This document shows, piece by piece, positions 21,223-33,289 of a DNA stretch of 64,000 bases. A program made the translations under genes and the position numbers. The stretch covers positions 1,054,001 through 1,118,000 of the forward strand of contig JAACJK010000163.1 of assembly GCA_013368325.1 (NCBI GenBank). The letters are read 5' to 3'. Origin of the DNA: Ephemerocybe angulata (lineage: Eukaryota > Basidiomycota > Agaricomycetes > Agaricales > Psathyrellaceae). The stretch's first letter is position 1. Each line of letters opens with the position of its first letter. The notes below the pieces were generated by a model, which was given only the letters and a program-made list of their open reading frames with translations, had not been told where the DNA came from and searched no databases.

Positions 21223-22914
21223 ATGGCTGCGCTATCCCCCGCCGCATTAAGGACGGTCTCTGAGCTTGTCGGAGCGAGATTGTACACGAATGTAAGCAAC
21301 TTCGTTATCCTTCACAAATGCATGGAACGCTCACCTGGTCATACTCTAGTACGTTGTGAGGCCCCTGTTCGAATCTGCGCGCTAATACACTGACAGGCTG
21401 GATTTCCTGGGGCCATGCGTAGATAGCCTCGGCGCATACTCTCGTTGTAAGGCCACTCTGGGACTCTGAGTGAGTGTATAAACTCACTCTTGCCGATATA
21501 GCTCGCCGACTTTCTACACACTTTCCCAGATGAGGTAGGGTTTAGCGCACCGAGGTGATATGCTGCATGCACTGTGGATTGACCTATGTTTGTTTTATCT
21601 AGGTGCGGCTAATGTGGCCCGCAAAATTTAGCATCCCAAAAGCTTTATTTTTTGTGGTGCGATACTATACCATAGGCAACCTCATACTCTCAACGTTTAG
21701 TGCGCTATCCGCTTTTATAAGTTATAACTCGATTGTTCGACTAATTGCAGATTCATCTTGAACAGCCTCATACCCATTGTATGGTGACGATACTGAAGGG
21801 TGCCTCAAAGCTTACATTCGCGCTGCAAGTGAGCCTACATCCTTTGACACGCTAGGTCCTACGGCAACTCTGATCATCTCTATCCCAGTCTCGTGTACCG
21901 TCGTCTCCATTGGCGCAGAAAGTTGGAATTTGGCGTGTACTGTGGCATATCAAACTGATCATGTTATCCCCTGCAGTAATCTTGTTCTATCGCGTCCACG
22001 CCTTCGCGGGAAGGAGCAGGAATATGGCCATATTTTTGGCCATTGTCTTCTGCGTGAGTGAGCCATTTCTAAGTGCTACAGATACAACTTCGATAACGTG
22101 ATATTAAATCCTCAGGGTGTTCATTCCTCCGGATACTACCTTCTCGTAAGGTTCCTGCAATCCCTGAGATGTAAGGCGTAACAGTTCGTCCAATTAACTT
22201 GTGCTCGCTCTGGACTGACGGTTACTGACACACTCGTCCGTTGACAGTTAAGAAATGGCCATTCCCTAATATACCGGCCTGTATGCCCGTCGCGGGGGAG
22301 AGTGATTTTCTGGGTGGCGTGTTTGCCACCGTACTGCTCAGCGTATCCATCGTTATGACTATCATGATGTTCCTCGTGGTGCGCAAGCACCGTGATCTCA
22401 ACAGTACCCTGTTGACGACGTTCTATCGTGACGGGATATTCTATTTTGTCGTTTTCACAGGTGCGCTCAATACATTTGGGCAGTTCGAGAGCTTACTGAA
22501 TAATTGTACCCATCCATCTATGGGCCGCGACCACAGTCTTGTCAACAGTCAACATCATCATCAGCTTCGCCGCCACAGGCACATACAAAGGTCTCTTGGT
22601 AGAGTGAGTGTCGCTTGTATTCCCTCTTCGAGGGTCGATGATGCTGACTTAGACTCGATCATTTTAGGTTCTCAATCGACCTTCACAGTATCCTCTCTAC
22701 AAGGATGCTTCTCCACCTACGTTCCGTTGTCACATCAGACGAGGATGAGGTCGGTTGGACCGCCAACTGGGCTAGACGCATAGATAGGACAGAGTCAAGC
22801 CAGTCAACTGCGCGACCAGAAGACTCAACCTCAACAACAATTTTCTTCCGAGGCTGGGAGTTACAGGATATCAGTCGTAGGGAGAGCACAGGGGTCGGCC
22901 ACACTGGCTCATAA
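21223..22914 (+). CDS. DUF6533-family seven-helix membrane protein (exons partly uncertain)
   Basis: This family is greatly expanded in Agaricomycetes and has no settled function. The start MAALSPAALRTVSELVGARL, then FLHTFPDEVRLMWPAKFSIP (exons from 21502 and 21603), is the DUF6533 signature. Later segments fit its helices: ILFYRVHAFAGRSRNMAIFL (about 21975-22055), then ATVLLSVSIVMTIMMFLVV and TFYRDGIFYFVV (22241-22460), then LHSILSTRMLLHLR and a polar tail to 22914. Near the end, splicing 22461-22536 and the strong GTGAGT donor at 22603 restores the family pattern. Between about 21690 and 21940 I could not settle the exons, and a 6-nt exon may exist at 21350-21355. The gene could be intact or slightly damaged. 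Confidence 0.55.
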
Positions 22915-23095
22915 CATGTGGATTGCTGGTGGGTTGACACAGTGGAAGGCTAGTAGGCGCCTAATCTAGCGCTCGCTTGGAGTCGCTCTCTGTTCTGATC
23001 GGCGGGGGAGTCACGCGCGGCCTTGGGATAAAGTGAATGTACACTGTAAACATATGTATGTAGCACAGATAGTTCGAAAAGCGACCGCTGACGGT

Positions 23096-26000
23096 CTATG
23101 AGGGTAATCTGAAAGAGCCATTACCGAAAGAAGGGGAGATGTATACAACGAAAAAAACGACTGTCCATGAGATAACGAGTATATTAGCCACCAATGTAAC
23201 CCAGTGCTTAGTGGATGTGATCAAGCTTCTTTGGGTGTCTGAACGAGGATGAACACAAGTGGCCGATGAAGTAAGAACAGGAGTGTCCGACAGCTTGGAC
23301 GGCAACTCAAGGTCTGGGGCTCCAGCCGAGAAAGAAGTTAGACTGACGCTCGGGGGTGTATCTGACTCGTCTTGGGTTAGGGTAGGGATTCCTTGGTCTG
23401 ACAGCATGGTGGGTGCCACGCTATGGCCCATGCTTTCGCCGTCCCCACTCGTTCTCGAGTCCGCACCCTCCGCAACGTCGTCTTGCGAAACAGGATTGGC
23501 TGCGTCCGATGTATCTTGGCTGGACTCCGCGGCACAATCTCTTTTCTTGTAACCGGTAGCTCCCATGTGTTCTTCGACAAGTGCCTCGAATTTTGCCAGA
23601 TATGAGAGAATACCCGAGTTGTCATCGTCCTTCTCCAAGGTAGATGACTTGGTGGGGAGGAGGTGGGTGGCCAGATACGCGCGGAGATCATCGTGAAAGT
23701 GTTCGGGGGCCAAATCTCCAAAGACGTCCCGAACATTCTTTGAATCAACCGATGGCTTCGAATCTGTGGGTGGAACGTCCAGTTCGGACCTCGCCTTCCA
23801 GGCTTCCGCGACACTCTCAAGCAGCACGACAGCCTCGTCCCGTTGGCCTGAGTTCCACAAGTAGGCAGAGACATCGCACATGCTCTCGAGGTACTGCGTG
23901 TCTTCCGCCAAATTAGGTGAACGCATCTTCGAAGTTACAACAGCGGCCGACGCAAAGGGAAGAATGTTCTCCGTACGTTCCAGTTTGGCGTAATGCGAGG
24001 CGATGATGGCAAGGGTGTCGTGGCGAAGGCCCAAGCCAGAGAGACTAATCTCACCACCTATTGCTTCCCGATGCAAGGAGTATGCCCTCTGAACGATACT
24101 ATCCACAGCCAAAGATCGACCCTGCAGAGCGCGGAAGTGGATAAGGTGTTCGTAGGCCTCGAATTGGTCTTGGATCCGGAAGGTCGTCTCGACTCTGCCC
24201 TCGAATGCCGTGTAAACTTTGTGGGAGAAATCAGGATCCAGGATGTCTTCGTCCGTGACCCCAGCTAGGCGTAGGCACTGTATCAAAACAGCGTAGAGAG
24301 AAGTGTGTGCGGAAGGTAGAGTAGTTGTTGGACTTGAAAGAAGGTGATGGGCGTATTGGGCGAGTTGATAGGACCGCTGTGGTTTGAAGGTGAGGAGGTG
24401 CTCACAGATCAAGAGGAGGGTGGTAACGAGGGGCCCTCTCGCCACATCTTGGAAAGTGCCCAACTCTTCATGCTCGAGACACAGCTGGAGGAGCTCCTGA
24501 TAGCACTGGAAGGCCTCCACCGTTCTGCCGGCTTTACGCAAGGCATCGGAGAGGTTTATCATGGAATAGAGGATCTCCCGTTGTTCCCCCCTTTCTGCCG
24601 ATAGTGTTCGATACACGGATATTGCTTCCTCTATTGCAGATATCCCTGTCTCCTGCTCTCCGCAATGTAGCAAGGTGTTTCCAAAAGCGACTAAAGCGCC
24701 TGGCAGTTCGATGTCGAGTAGGCAAGAGCGACCGAGATCCATGCACGTTTGTGCACAATGCATGAGCTGTGATTGGAACGACAAGTCGAGCCTCTCGCTG
24801 GTATCTCTGATCAGCGTGAGTGCCCTAAGCAATAGCGCATTGTGAGAGCCCTGCTGTACTTGCGTGGACGAGGTAAGGGAATCCACCGCCTCAAATGTCA
24901 CCTGGGGATATAGAACCGCGAAGGCGACAATGAGTTGGTGTGTATTTTCTGCCAAACCAGGCCCAGACGTCGTATTGATGTTCGACATCGGAGTCAGATA
25001 CGCTTGAATGGCCCTTTGGATTATCTGAATCCCGCTTTCCAATCCTTGCAGCGCGCGAATAACGGGTTTGAATGACCCATGGCCCATGGGATGGTCCTCG
25101 TTCGTATGGACGATGCTTTCCTCATACACCAATTGGAAGATGTAGCAGTGTCTCGCCTCCAATATGACACGGTCCGGGTGGCTAGGCGTGCCGAAGTGGC
25201 AAAGGTATGCGTACGCGTAGAGGCAGCGAAGGAATTGTGACGAGAACCTTTTAGGGTCCGTTTGCGACAGGAGCCGATACATGTCCACGATTTCGCCTGC
25301 CAGGGATAGAGAGCAGCCATCGGTGAATAGTGATTGAAGAATGCGAGCAGCTAGATGAAAGAGGCGGGTGGGGAGGTTCCATAAAGAATGCCCATCGAGG
25401 TCTTCTCTCGAGGTAAGGGACATATAGAACAACGCCAGCTTGAGAATTTTGTGTGCTTCGAGCTCATCCCCATCCCAGTAGAGCGCCTGCGAGTAAGACA
25501 TGGCCACGCTGCTGGCAGAGAAAAGGATGGTGAAAGTCGATGTTCGTGTACCAGACTGGATCTCTTGAATGAGTTCAGCGTAAGTTGAAATGGACTCTTG
25601 GAAGATGTCCAAAGCACTTGACGATTTCCCCGCGAGCGCCAACGCATCGCCGTGTGTTCGAAGGTTCATGGCGAGGAGGGGGCGGAAGTCGAGCTCAGGG
25701 TGAGCATCGCATACCAGCCGTAGAGCTGCAATGGAGTCCTCGCTCGCAAGTAGGGCCTCTTCTTGCTGGCCAATGTTCTGCAAGTGGACCGAAAGGTTCT
25801 TGAGTGCATGAGCGAGATTCGGTAAATAGAGGGAGCAGCCCCCTCCAACTAGGTTCCGGAATAGTTGGACGACGATCTTCTGGGCATTGATGGCCTCTTG
25901 GAAAAGGTAAAGGTCGTTCAGTTGGCCTGCGACTGATTCGATGTCTCGAGCAACCTTGTGAATGCTTTCGTACGAGGCTGCGCGCACGGACCTGGAAAGG

Positions 26001-27005
26001 ACGAGTATGTCGGTGACAACGAATTCGTGCGGTACTGTTACGAAGTTGACTGGTTCAAAGTTTGGAGTAAAATCGTCCGCAGGTCGCTCCATGATGGGGC
26101 CTTGATAGCCTGGGTGTGCTTCCATGATGTCGAGTGCTTTATCCAGCTGCATGCAAAGGTAGTCATGCTCGATGCTCCTGCCTTCAGTCGGGTACTGTCC
26201 AACGCTAGTGAGCACACCAGCTTCGTGGACTCTTCAGGGCGGGACTCTCACCACTCCAATTACTCTAGCCACCTGCTGAACAACCTGCTTCCCAAACCGT
26301 GTATCAAGCAGGACGTTCGTTACGAGAACCTCCAGTCGTTGTAGATGGGCTTTATGTTCCACTCCCCGCACTACAATCGAATTCTCTAGCCTATAAGATG
26401 CGTTTTCTGCCCGTGCAGCGGCGAATGCCTGTTAATATCCAGTCAGTACTTCGAGTTGTCTCAAGACCGTGGTGTTCATACCGTGAATTGAGCATAACAG
26501 GACGCGATGGTGTCCTTGATTCTCTGCATCTCAGCCTCCAAGTCATCCCGTTTGCTCCACGCCTTCACACTAGCCTTGACCTTAGAAAGCTGGCTCCCAT
26601 CATTGCGCGGGACAAGTTTATGACAATGGGTAAGAAAGTCCGCCATGTCGCTAGATGCGTCGACGCAGATCGTAAGAATTGCTGGCCGTCATGGTATTTG
26701 CTGCCCCAGCCAGACTCACCGCTGTAACTTAAGAACAGCATTCTGCAACTGCTCAGATCCCCCAACCTCTTGCACATGAGCTTTCGAGAACTTTTCAAGG
26801 TCATCCAGAGACTTGATGATGTCGCCCAGGAGTATTTCCAGCCGCTTCTTATTGCCTTTAACCTTCGAAGTCAATAGCCATGTTAAGCTTGCTCTGAGCG
26901 CTCAATCGACTGGTTCGGATAACACACCTTGTCTATTGACGCCTTGATAGCATTGGCCATCTGAGCGATGGTAAGGACCGTCCCTAGGACTGATAGTGGA
27001 TCCAT
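23096..27005 (-). CDS. Large TPR protein with NLR-type N-terminal domain and C-terminal membrane helix
   Basis: Five exons: 27005-26928, 26862-26720, 26650-26482, 26428-26252, 26194-23096; 1,221 residues. The first 190 residues are helical and start MDPLSVLGTVLTIAQMANAI, with VKAWSKRDDLEAEMQRIKDT further on. This is a beginning shared with fungal NOD-like (STAND) receptors and TPR proteins of Agaricomycetes. The rest is repeat-rich and alpha-helical, with TPR-like units (ALKNLSVHLQNIGQQEEALL; SDALRKAGRTVEAFQCYQEL). I see no NACHT or NB-ARC P-loop. The C-terminus is Ser/Asp-rich and ends in one hydrophobic span (VANILVISWTVVFFVVYI), suggesting membrane anchoring. A role in self/non-self sensing is only inference. 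The start of exon 5 follows the 57-bp intron that keeps the frame. Confidence 0.75.
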
Positions 27006-27468
27006 TGAGGTTCCAGGGGGCTCTTTCAAGCTATGGCGGCGTTGAAGGGCTTGAAGGCGAGGGTATCATGTTAACCCAGCGCTGTGAACAACCCAGGTTT
27101 AATATGAAAGCAGGCTATGCCGTCACGCTGCGCGAGCAGGCAGCTCCAGAAATGGCGATACATCGGTATTTCAGGATGCTGTGGTAGAGGCGAAGGGAGT
27201 GAATGATGGGATAGTCACAGCCGTGCGCGGAATCAAAACTTGCGACACTGCAGTGACTGCACAGATCATTGGCCTAGAAACAATGTGGAAACTGATTTAC
27301 TGGTATACGACGTTCAAACGTTCACAAACGGTACTATGATAACAAGAATTACAACAACAACCTACAAAGATATAAAAGATGGGTATATGAGAAGGTGACA
27401 AAGTAGATTGTGTCCAAGAAGTAAGATTGGAAAAGGCGGAGGAGTCAAAAGATAAGAATTGGGTGTCA
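27006..27468. other. Intergenic, no gene seen
   Basis: 463 bp between the TPR gene start and the septin stop, both on the minus strand. It holds the septin terminator and the TPR promoter. Confidence 0.3.
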
Positions 27469-28822
27469 TTAGTAGCTCGTGTTGCTGTCTTGAGCGGCCA
27501 TCCTGGTCTCGAGATTCCTAAGGGCAGCCTCTTTTGCCATAAGCTGCTGCCTCTTCTCGTTGATCTCGCGTTGCATCCTGAGCTCGATCTCACGGAGTTT
27601 CTCTTCTTCGCGACGGAGCTGTTCTTCCTTGAGACGGACGCTCTGGTTGGCAAGGTCTTCAGGAAGGAGCTGGGAGTCGCGGTTGTCCGAGTTGACAGCA
27701 CGCGAGAGTTTCTCGGTACGGTAGGTTTCGTACAGGACATCCTCGGTCAAGGTCTTGAGGTCTCCCAAGTGAGAACCGAGGATGGCACCACGCAAGCGCA
27801 CGAAGTCAGAGTGGTGGGGGTTGTCGACTTCGACAACACCCCAGGGGTAGATGCGGGCACGGACTGGCTCGCCATCGATCTCGACCTCTTCCTCAGAACC
27901 GACAACCGCGAACGGAAGCAGCGAGCGAAGTTCCATGTTGTCCTGGATAGTGTCTTCATCGTCTTCCTCGACATCGTAAGGGAAGTTGTAGATAGGGATA
28001 TCGTAGTGGTCGATGTCTTCCATGATCTATTTGTGGCGTTAAGAAGGTTCAGGTCGTAATAAGACACCACATACCCGCTTCTTGAAAGCTTTGAGCTCCT
28101 TGGGGGTCAGAGAGTCGGCCTTCCCAATCACGGGAATGACGTTGACGCAAGGAGAGAGGCGTCGCATCAGTTCGATGTCCATTTCCCTCAACCTAATCAA
28201 CTTTGAATATTGAACAAGCGACAATGGAAAGGAAGGCACGTACGCATGCCCGGAGGGGGGGATGAAGTACAGAAGCGCATGGACACGGTTGTCCTTGAAA
28301 CGGGGGTTACGCTTGATTCGCGACTGCTCTGCCAGGATATCATCGTACTGGCGCTCGATGTAGGTCATTATTTCCTGGAAACTGGTAAAACGCGTCAATT
28401 CGGGCAATTTCAGTTCGAGTTTGGCGGACGTACGCGAATTCGTTGTCAATGCTGTCGCCGAATCCTGGTGTATCGACAACAGTCAAAGCAATGCGAATGC
28501 CATCCTCCTCGAGCTCTGTACATCATCTTATTCAGTCTCTCCACATAGAACGCTAACGAGGTTGCTAGACTGACCGACGTTCACAGGCTTAATCTTGATT
28601 CCCTCCTCCAAGTGTGCGTTCTCTGGGCTGTCGATAATCTTGTGGCCCAGGACATCAGACTCACACAAGGTATTCACAAAGGTCGTCCTTCCGGTGCCGG
28701 AAGCCCCTATAGGTCGCACGTCAGCAGCCTCAACTTGCAAAGGAGTCAGGGTACGTACCAACCACCATAATGGTGAATTGGACACCCTTGACTTTGTTCC
28801 TTCGTCGACCAGTAATGGGCAT
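27469..28822 (-). CDS. CDC11: Septin, CDC11 type
   Basis: GTP-binding cytoskeletal protein that assembles into filaments at septa and hyphal tips. Six exons: 28822-28759, 28706-28575, 28515-28434, 28381-28244, 28192-28075, 28026-27469; 363 residues. The P-loop is GASGTGRTTF, with Arg where most septins have Lys, a mark I associate with the Cdc11 group. The G3 motif is DTPGFGD, G4 is GKADSLT, and the septin element includes YPWGVVEVDN. The C-terminus is a Glu/Arg-rich coiled coil (EQLRREEEKLREIELRMQRE). The short MPITGRRRNKVKG start is preferred to the ATG at 29045, which is in another frame. It is divergent from the CLC gene, with 255 bp between. Confidence 0.9.
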
Positions 28823-29077
28823 GTTGAAAGTCGCTGAGGTTTCCGGTTTTGCGGTAGAAAGGTGACGGAGACGCAGGAATCGTACGACGAAGAGAATCCC
28901 TGAAGCTGGGTTTTAAGTAAACTGGGTTGAGGATAGGCTTTCCCCGTTGCGAAGCGCGCTGGCGCCAACGACCACTGCCCCTAACACCGCCAAACGCGAT
29001 CTTTCTCACGCCGGCTTTATTGGCGTCACGGTGTTTATGGCTCATAGGTCTTCAGCAAGAACCTTGACGCCGTCTTC

Positions 29078-32000
29078 ATGATACCAGACGAGGACGAAGA
29101 GCTCGAGCAGATACGGTGAGCAGCTACCTTGCTCTGAATCTACCCCCGTATCTGACAGAAATTCTCTACCAGCCGATATGAGGACTTCACAACCATAGGT
29201 ATGTGTGCGTCCTACGCGCTATCCCGGACTTTACCAATTTACGGGCGCCCAACTTGAAGACTGGATCCAAGATGCCAAGTTAGAGCGGACTAGGAGGCTT
29301 ATGGACGCGCGCAAGGCCAACATCCAACGACGCGGCCCCCGAGGGGAATTGACCTGGCCATGGCTAATGGCGCAAATGAGAAGGGCTGCGGATTCCGTCT
29401 CGAGCTGGTTCGTGGTTAGCCTCGTCGGTGAGTCTGAATCCATTTAGAAGCTAAAGATATGCTCATTGATCTTTCGCGTATAGGTGTGGGCATTGGCGTA
29501 AATGCAGCGATTATCTCCATTATGAGCGAATGGTTCTCTGACCTGAAGATGGGCTACTGCTCCGACGCTTGGTGGCTAAACCAACAGTTCTGTTGCTGGG
29601 AAATGGAAGGAGAAGAGGTGGACGGTTGCGACTCGTGGAACAGCTGGAGCACGATTACTCTGGCCCGTTGGATTATCTTCGTTTTGTTCGCAGTAAGCTG
29701 TACCGCATCCTTCAGGCGCCCATTCAAACTAAATTTCCACAGACCTCGTTCGCGTTTGTAGCATCGCACCTCGTCCGATCCCTTGCAAAGTACGCGGCAG
29801 GGTCCGGTATATCTGAAATCAAGTGCATTTTGGCTGGCTTCGTCATGCAAGGGTTTCTGGGTTTCGCGACCTTCTTCATCAAGAGCATGACCTTGGTAAG
29901 TACTTGGGATTGTAATGCGACCAAAAGAGCCGGGTTAACCGAAATCCTCAGCCGCTCGTTATTGCGTCTGGGCTGTCTGTGGGCAAAGAGGGACCCTCAG
30001 TGCACGTTGCCTGCAGTATTGGTTCACTGGTCGCTGGCTTCTTTGGTTCTTATAAGCGCAGTCAGAGTAAGTCGAGGCTTAGCCACCTTTCTAAATGCGT
30101 TGGTAACCCAGCTTTCCAGGCAAGATGCGTGAAATCGTCACAGCAGCAAGTGCAGCTGGTGTAGCTGTCGCCTTTGGGTCACCTATTGGCGGTGTCCTGT
30201 TCTCCATCGAGGTGTGTCTAGGTTAGATTTCTTTGAACACCTTCTGATTGTTCAATTCACAGGAAATGAGCCACACATTTAGTATCAAAACGATGTGGAG
30301 AAGCTTTCTCTGTGCTTTGGTCGCGACATTTACCCTTGCTGTAAGTGCCTTTTGACGGCCATTGCTGGAGAAGCCACCTGACGCGCCATGACAGGCAATG
30401 AATCCTTTCCGTACCGGAAAACTCGTACTGTTCCAGGTCACTTACGATCGCGATTGGCATTTCTTCGAAATCTTCTTTTTCGTGATTCTAGGGATATTTG
30501 GGGTGGGGTTTATTATACTTTTAACGGAACCTGTCTCTCATCAATCTTCTAGGGTCTTTATGGCGCTTTCGTGGTCAAATTCAACCTTCAAGTTGCAGCG
30601 TTTCGCCGAAATCACCTCGCCAACCACGGGGTCGCTGAAGCCGTCACCCTTGCTATTATAACAGCCATGATAGGGTACTTCAATCGCTTCCTTAGAATTG
30701 ATATGACCTCCAGTATGGCAATCCTATTCCGAGAATGTGAAGGAGGGGGCAATGTCTATAATCTATGCCAGTCCGTCCCTCTCACTTTAATTGCGGGGTT
30801 CTCCTCTCACTTTCGACCATACAGAACCGAAGCACAATGGCAGATCGCGAATTCGCTCCTATTAGCGACTATCATCCGAATTGGTCTTGTCGTTATCTCA
30901 TATGGGTGCAAGGTCCCAGGTGGCATCTTTGTTCCTTCTATGGCGATCGGCGCAACCTTTGGCAGGATGCTCGGCATTATGGTGAAAGCCATGTACACGT
31001 AGGTCCATCATCCGCCACACGGGCTAAGCAATGACGCAATGGTTCATTAACAGGGCTTACCCAACTTCTGGGATGTTCAAGTTCTGCGCTCCAGACGTTC
31101 CATGCATCACACCTGGGACCTATGCATTCTTAGGTGCAGCTGCTGCTCTCAGTGGCGTCATGAGAATTACCGTCACGGTGGTGGTGATTATGTTTGAGCT
31201 AACAGGAGCATTGACATACATCTTGCCTACTATGGTAACTCCACAAAAAACATACTCGCGATCCCTCCCCATGTTCTGACGCCCCCACGTTTTACAGATC
31301 GTTCTGTTGGTGACGAAGGCTGTTGGGGACTTCTTGGGAACCAATGGTATCGCCGACGAAATGATTCGATTCAACGGGTTCCCTTTCCTAGAGAAAGAAG
31401 ACCATGCATACAACGTCACTGGTAAGTGTGGCCCATGATTTTCGCGGTCAATTAATTCTAAGCGCGACTTCTCGCTCCATAGTCGCTTCGGTGATGAAGA
31501 AGGAACTACATACCATTACAGAGACCGGGATGAGCGTGAAGGACATCGGTATGCTAGCCATAATTCCCTAGGTTCTTGAACTTACGAATTCCGGCACAGA
31601 AAATATACTGTCGGGCACCGACGTCAAAGGGTTCCCCATCGTGTCTGGGGATGGGGCTCTGACCTTGGTAGGATATATAGAACGAAGCGAATTGCGCTAC
31701 GTAATTGGTGGGTTTTGCCGTCAACGTCCTATCCCTGGATAATTAATTCTCTTACGAATCATGACCATAGAACGCGCAAGAAAGACGCGAGGCCGAATTA
31801 ACAACTTGCCTTGCCTATTCACGACGCATGGAGAGGATGATCTCGATCTACCACGCGACCCTGGTTTTGAGGGTGAAGACGAGCACCCGGAACAATTCTT
31901 TGCTCCAACGACGGCGGGGGAGCTCCAATTTACTCCTTGGGTTAACAAGGTAAGTTGCTTTGATCCTCATGTCACGGACTTCCTCTGAATTCAATGACCG

Positions 32001-32348
32001 TTCTCTTCAGACGCCAATGACAGCAACCCCAGAACTTCCCTTAGAAATTGTGATGCAGATATTCAAACGGATGGGGTAAGCTTCTGACTGGCTCCATGAA
32101 CTGAGAAGATAACTAAGCACTATCATCTAACTAGGCCACGGGTGATACTCGTAGAAGAACACGGGGTGTTATCTGGCCTCGTTACTGTCAAAGACGTCTT
32201 GCGATATATCGCAACGGAAAAGCCGGGGCACAGACCATCATGGGACGAGCGTGGGGGCCTCGACGGCCTTTTGGAAGAACTCTGGACTTGGGGGAGCGGC
32301 GTAAAAGCTCGCACCGTCTCATGGGGCCTGCGTCTCCTCCGGAGATGA
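29078..32348 (+). CDS. CLC-type chloride channel/transporter
   Basis: Membrane protein of the CLC family (yeast GEF1 relatives), moving chloride across Golgi, endosomal or vacuolar membranes. Seventeen exons: 29078-29115, 29173-29198, 29260-29427, 29484-29692, 29743-29895, 29952-30066, 30120-30211, 30263-30340, 30395-30502, 30553-30998, 31054-31234, 31298-31421, 31483-31548, 31600-31707, 31771-31949, 32011-32075, 32135-32348; 789 residues. Selectivity motifs are visible: [14 protein letters not shown], and [16 protein letters not shown]. Two CBS domains follow ([10 protein letters not shown] to [12 protein letters not shown]; then [17 protein letters not shown]). Exon 10 carries a stretch after NLCQ (about 30773-30826) that I do not recall from relatives; it could be an unspliced intron, but I found no donor that keeps frame. 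Confidence 0.9.
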
Positions 32349-32705
32349 TACCCACACGATGCCTATATTATATCTATCGTAATTTATTTTTCGCTCCCGT
32401 ACCTTCGGGTTTGACTTGGGGTTTGGCCCGTCGACCCTACTTCTCGGATGATGTCACCACCCCCGCTGCCAGGGTATGGAGCGGGGAGGGTCTAGATCCA
32501 ATCAGCGCGGAGGCCACGATTTGGGGCTCTACGATGATACGCTGAATGCTCACAAAGCCAAAGGAGTGCAGGACTGAGGATCCCATATATATGCACCTGT
32601 CCGTTTTTGAGTATACTCGCACTTCCATCCACTTTTTACCAACCCTCCCTCAACCCTTTCTCGAGCTACCACTCGTCACCATCACCAATTATTTCAGCAC
32701 CTAAG
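32349..32705. other. Intergenic with TATA-like box
   Basis: 357 bp between the CLC stop and a small gene. A TATATATG stretch at 32586-32593, about 113 bp before the next ATG, could be a TATA box. The stretch from 32610 on is C/T-rich, common in fungal promoters. Confidence 0.35.
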
Positions 32706-33025
32706 ATGTCAGCTGCGATACAAGACGGTCCTGTCCAGCACTACGCTCAAGAACTTGCCCAGTACACGATGCGCCAATTTTCTAAGGCCACTGCTGTTCT
32801 CGACGACAACAAGAAGGAGAGATTAGCGAAACTCCCTGGTTCTCATGCCCGCGTCTTCCAGACAGCTTCTTCACCAAGAAACGGTTCAGGTTAGTGGGTC
32901 CACGTGCACTGTGAACACTGCCGCCCAGCGTATACACACATACTGATTCTTTCACAGTCGGATCCTCTCCTCGCCGAACACAAGCACCTCAAGGGACTGG
33001 CAGGAAACCGCCACGAGTTAATTGA
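32706..33025 (+). CDS. Small hypothetical protein (83 residues)
   Basis: Two exons, 32706-32889 and 32958-33025. The first 50 residues look helical and polar (MSAAIQDGPVQHYAQELAQY, then MRQFSKATAVLDDNKKERLA). The end is Ser/Pro/Arg-rich (SSPRRTQAPQGTGRKPPRV). A TATA-like box and pyrimidine-rich leader precede the start, and the intron has a normal donor and acceptor. I do not recognise it. It lies between CLC (same strand) and TSR1 (convergent). Confidence 0.5.
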
Positions 33026-33289
33026 AAGACAAATGTTAACACTCTGATAGCCCGCAAACGAGTGAGTTTTTCTCTACTTGAGCTGGGCTTTCATCGATTA
33101 ATCTTGCGATTTGAAAGCTACAGGCGCTTACAAACATCATACATCCTTCGCGACGGACGAAGGCTCGGACGATGGGAAAACGGTGCTATCCTAGAGCAAA
33201 TATACACGGCAATGTCTCACAGATACCACACCATTCCGTTCGAAATATATACCCACATTATGAAATGGCATATCGGCTACGCAGTACAA

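Noticed and set aside
28746..29045. 99-codon minus ORF as the septin N-terminus
   Set aside because: It is in another frame than the septin P-loop exon; the short start at 28822 splices cleanly into GASGTGRTTF.
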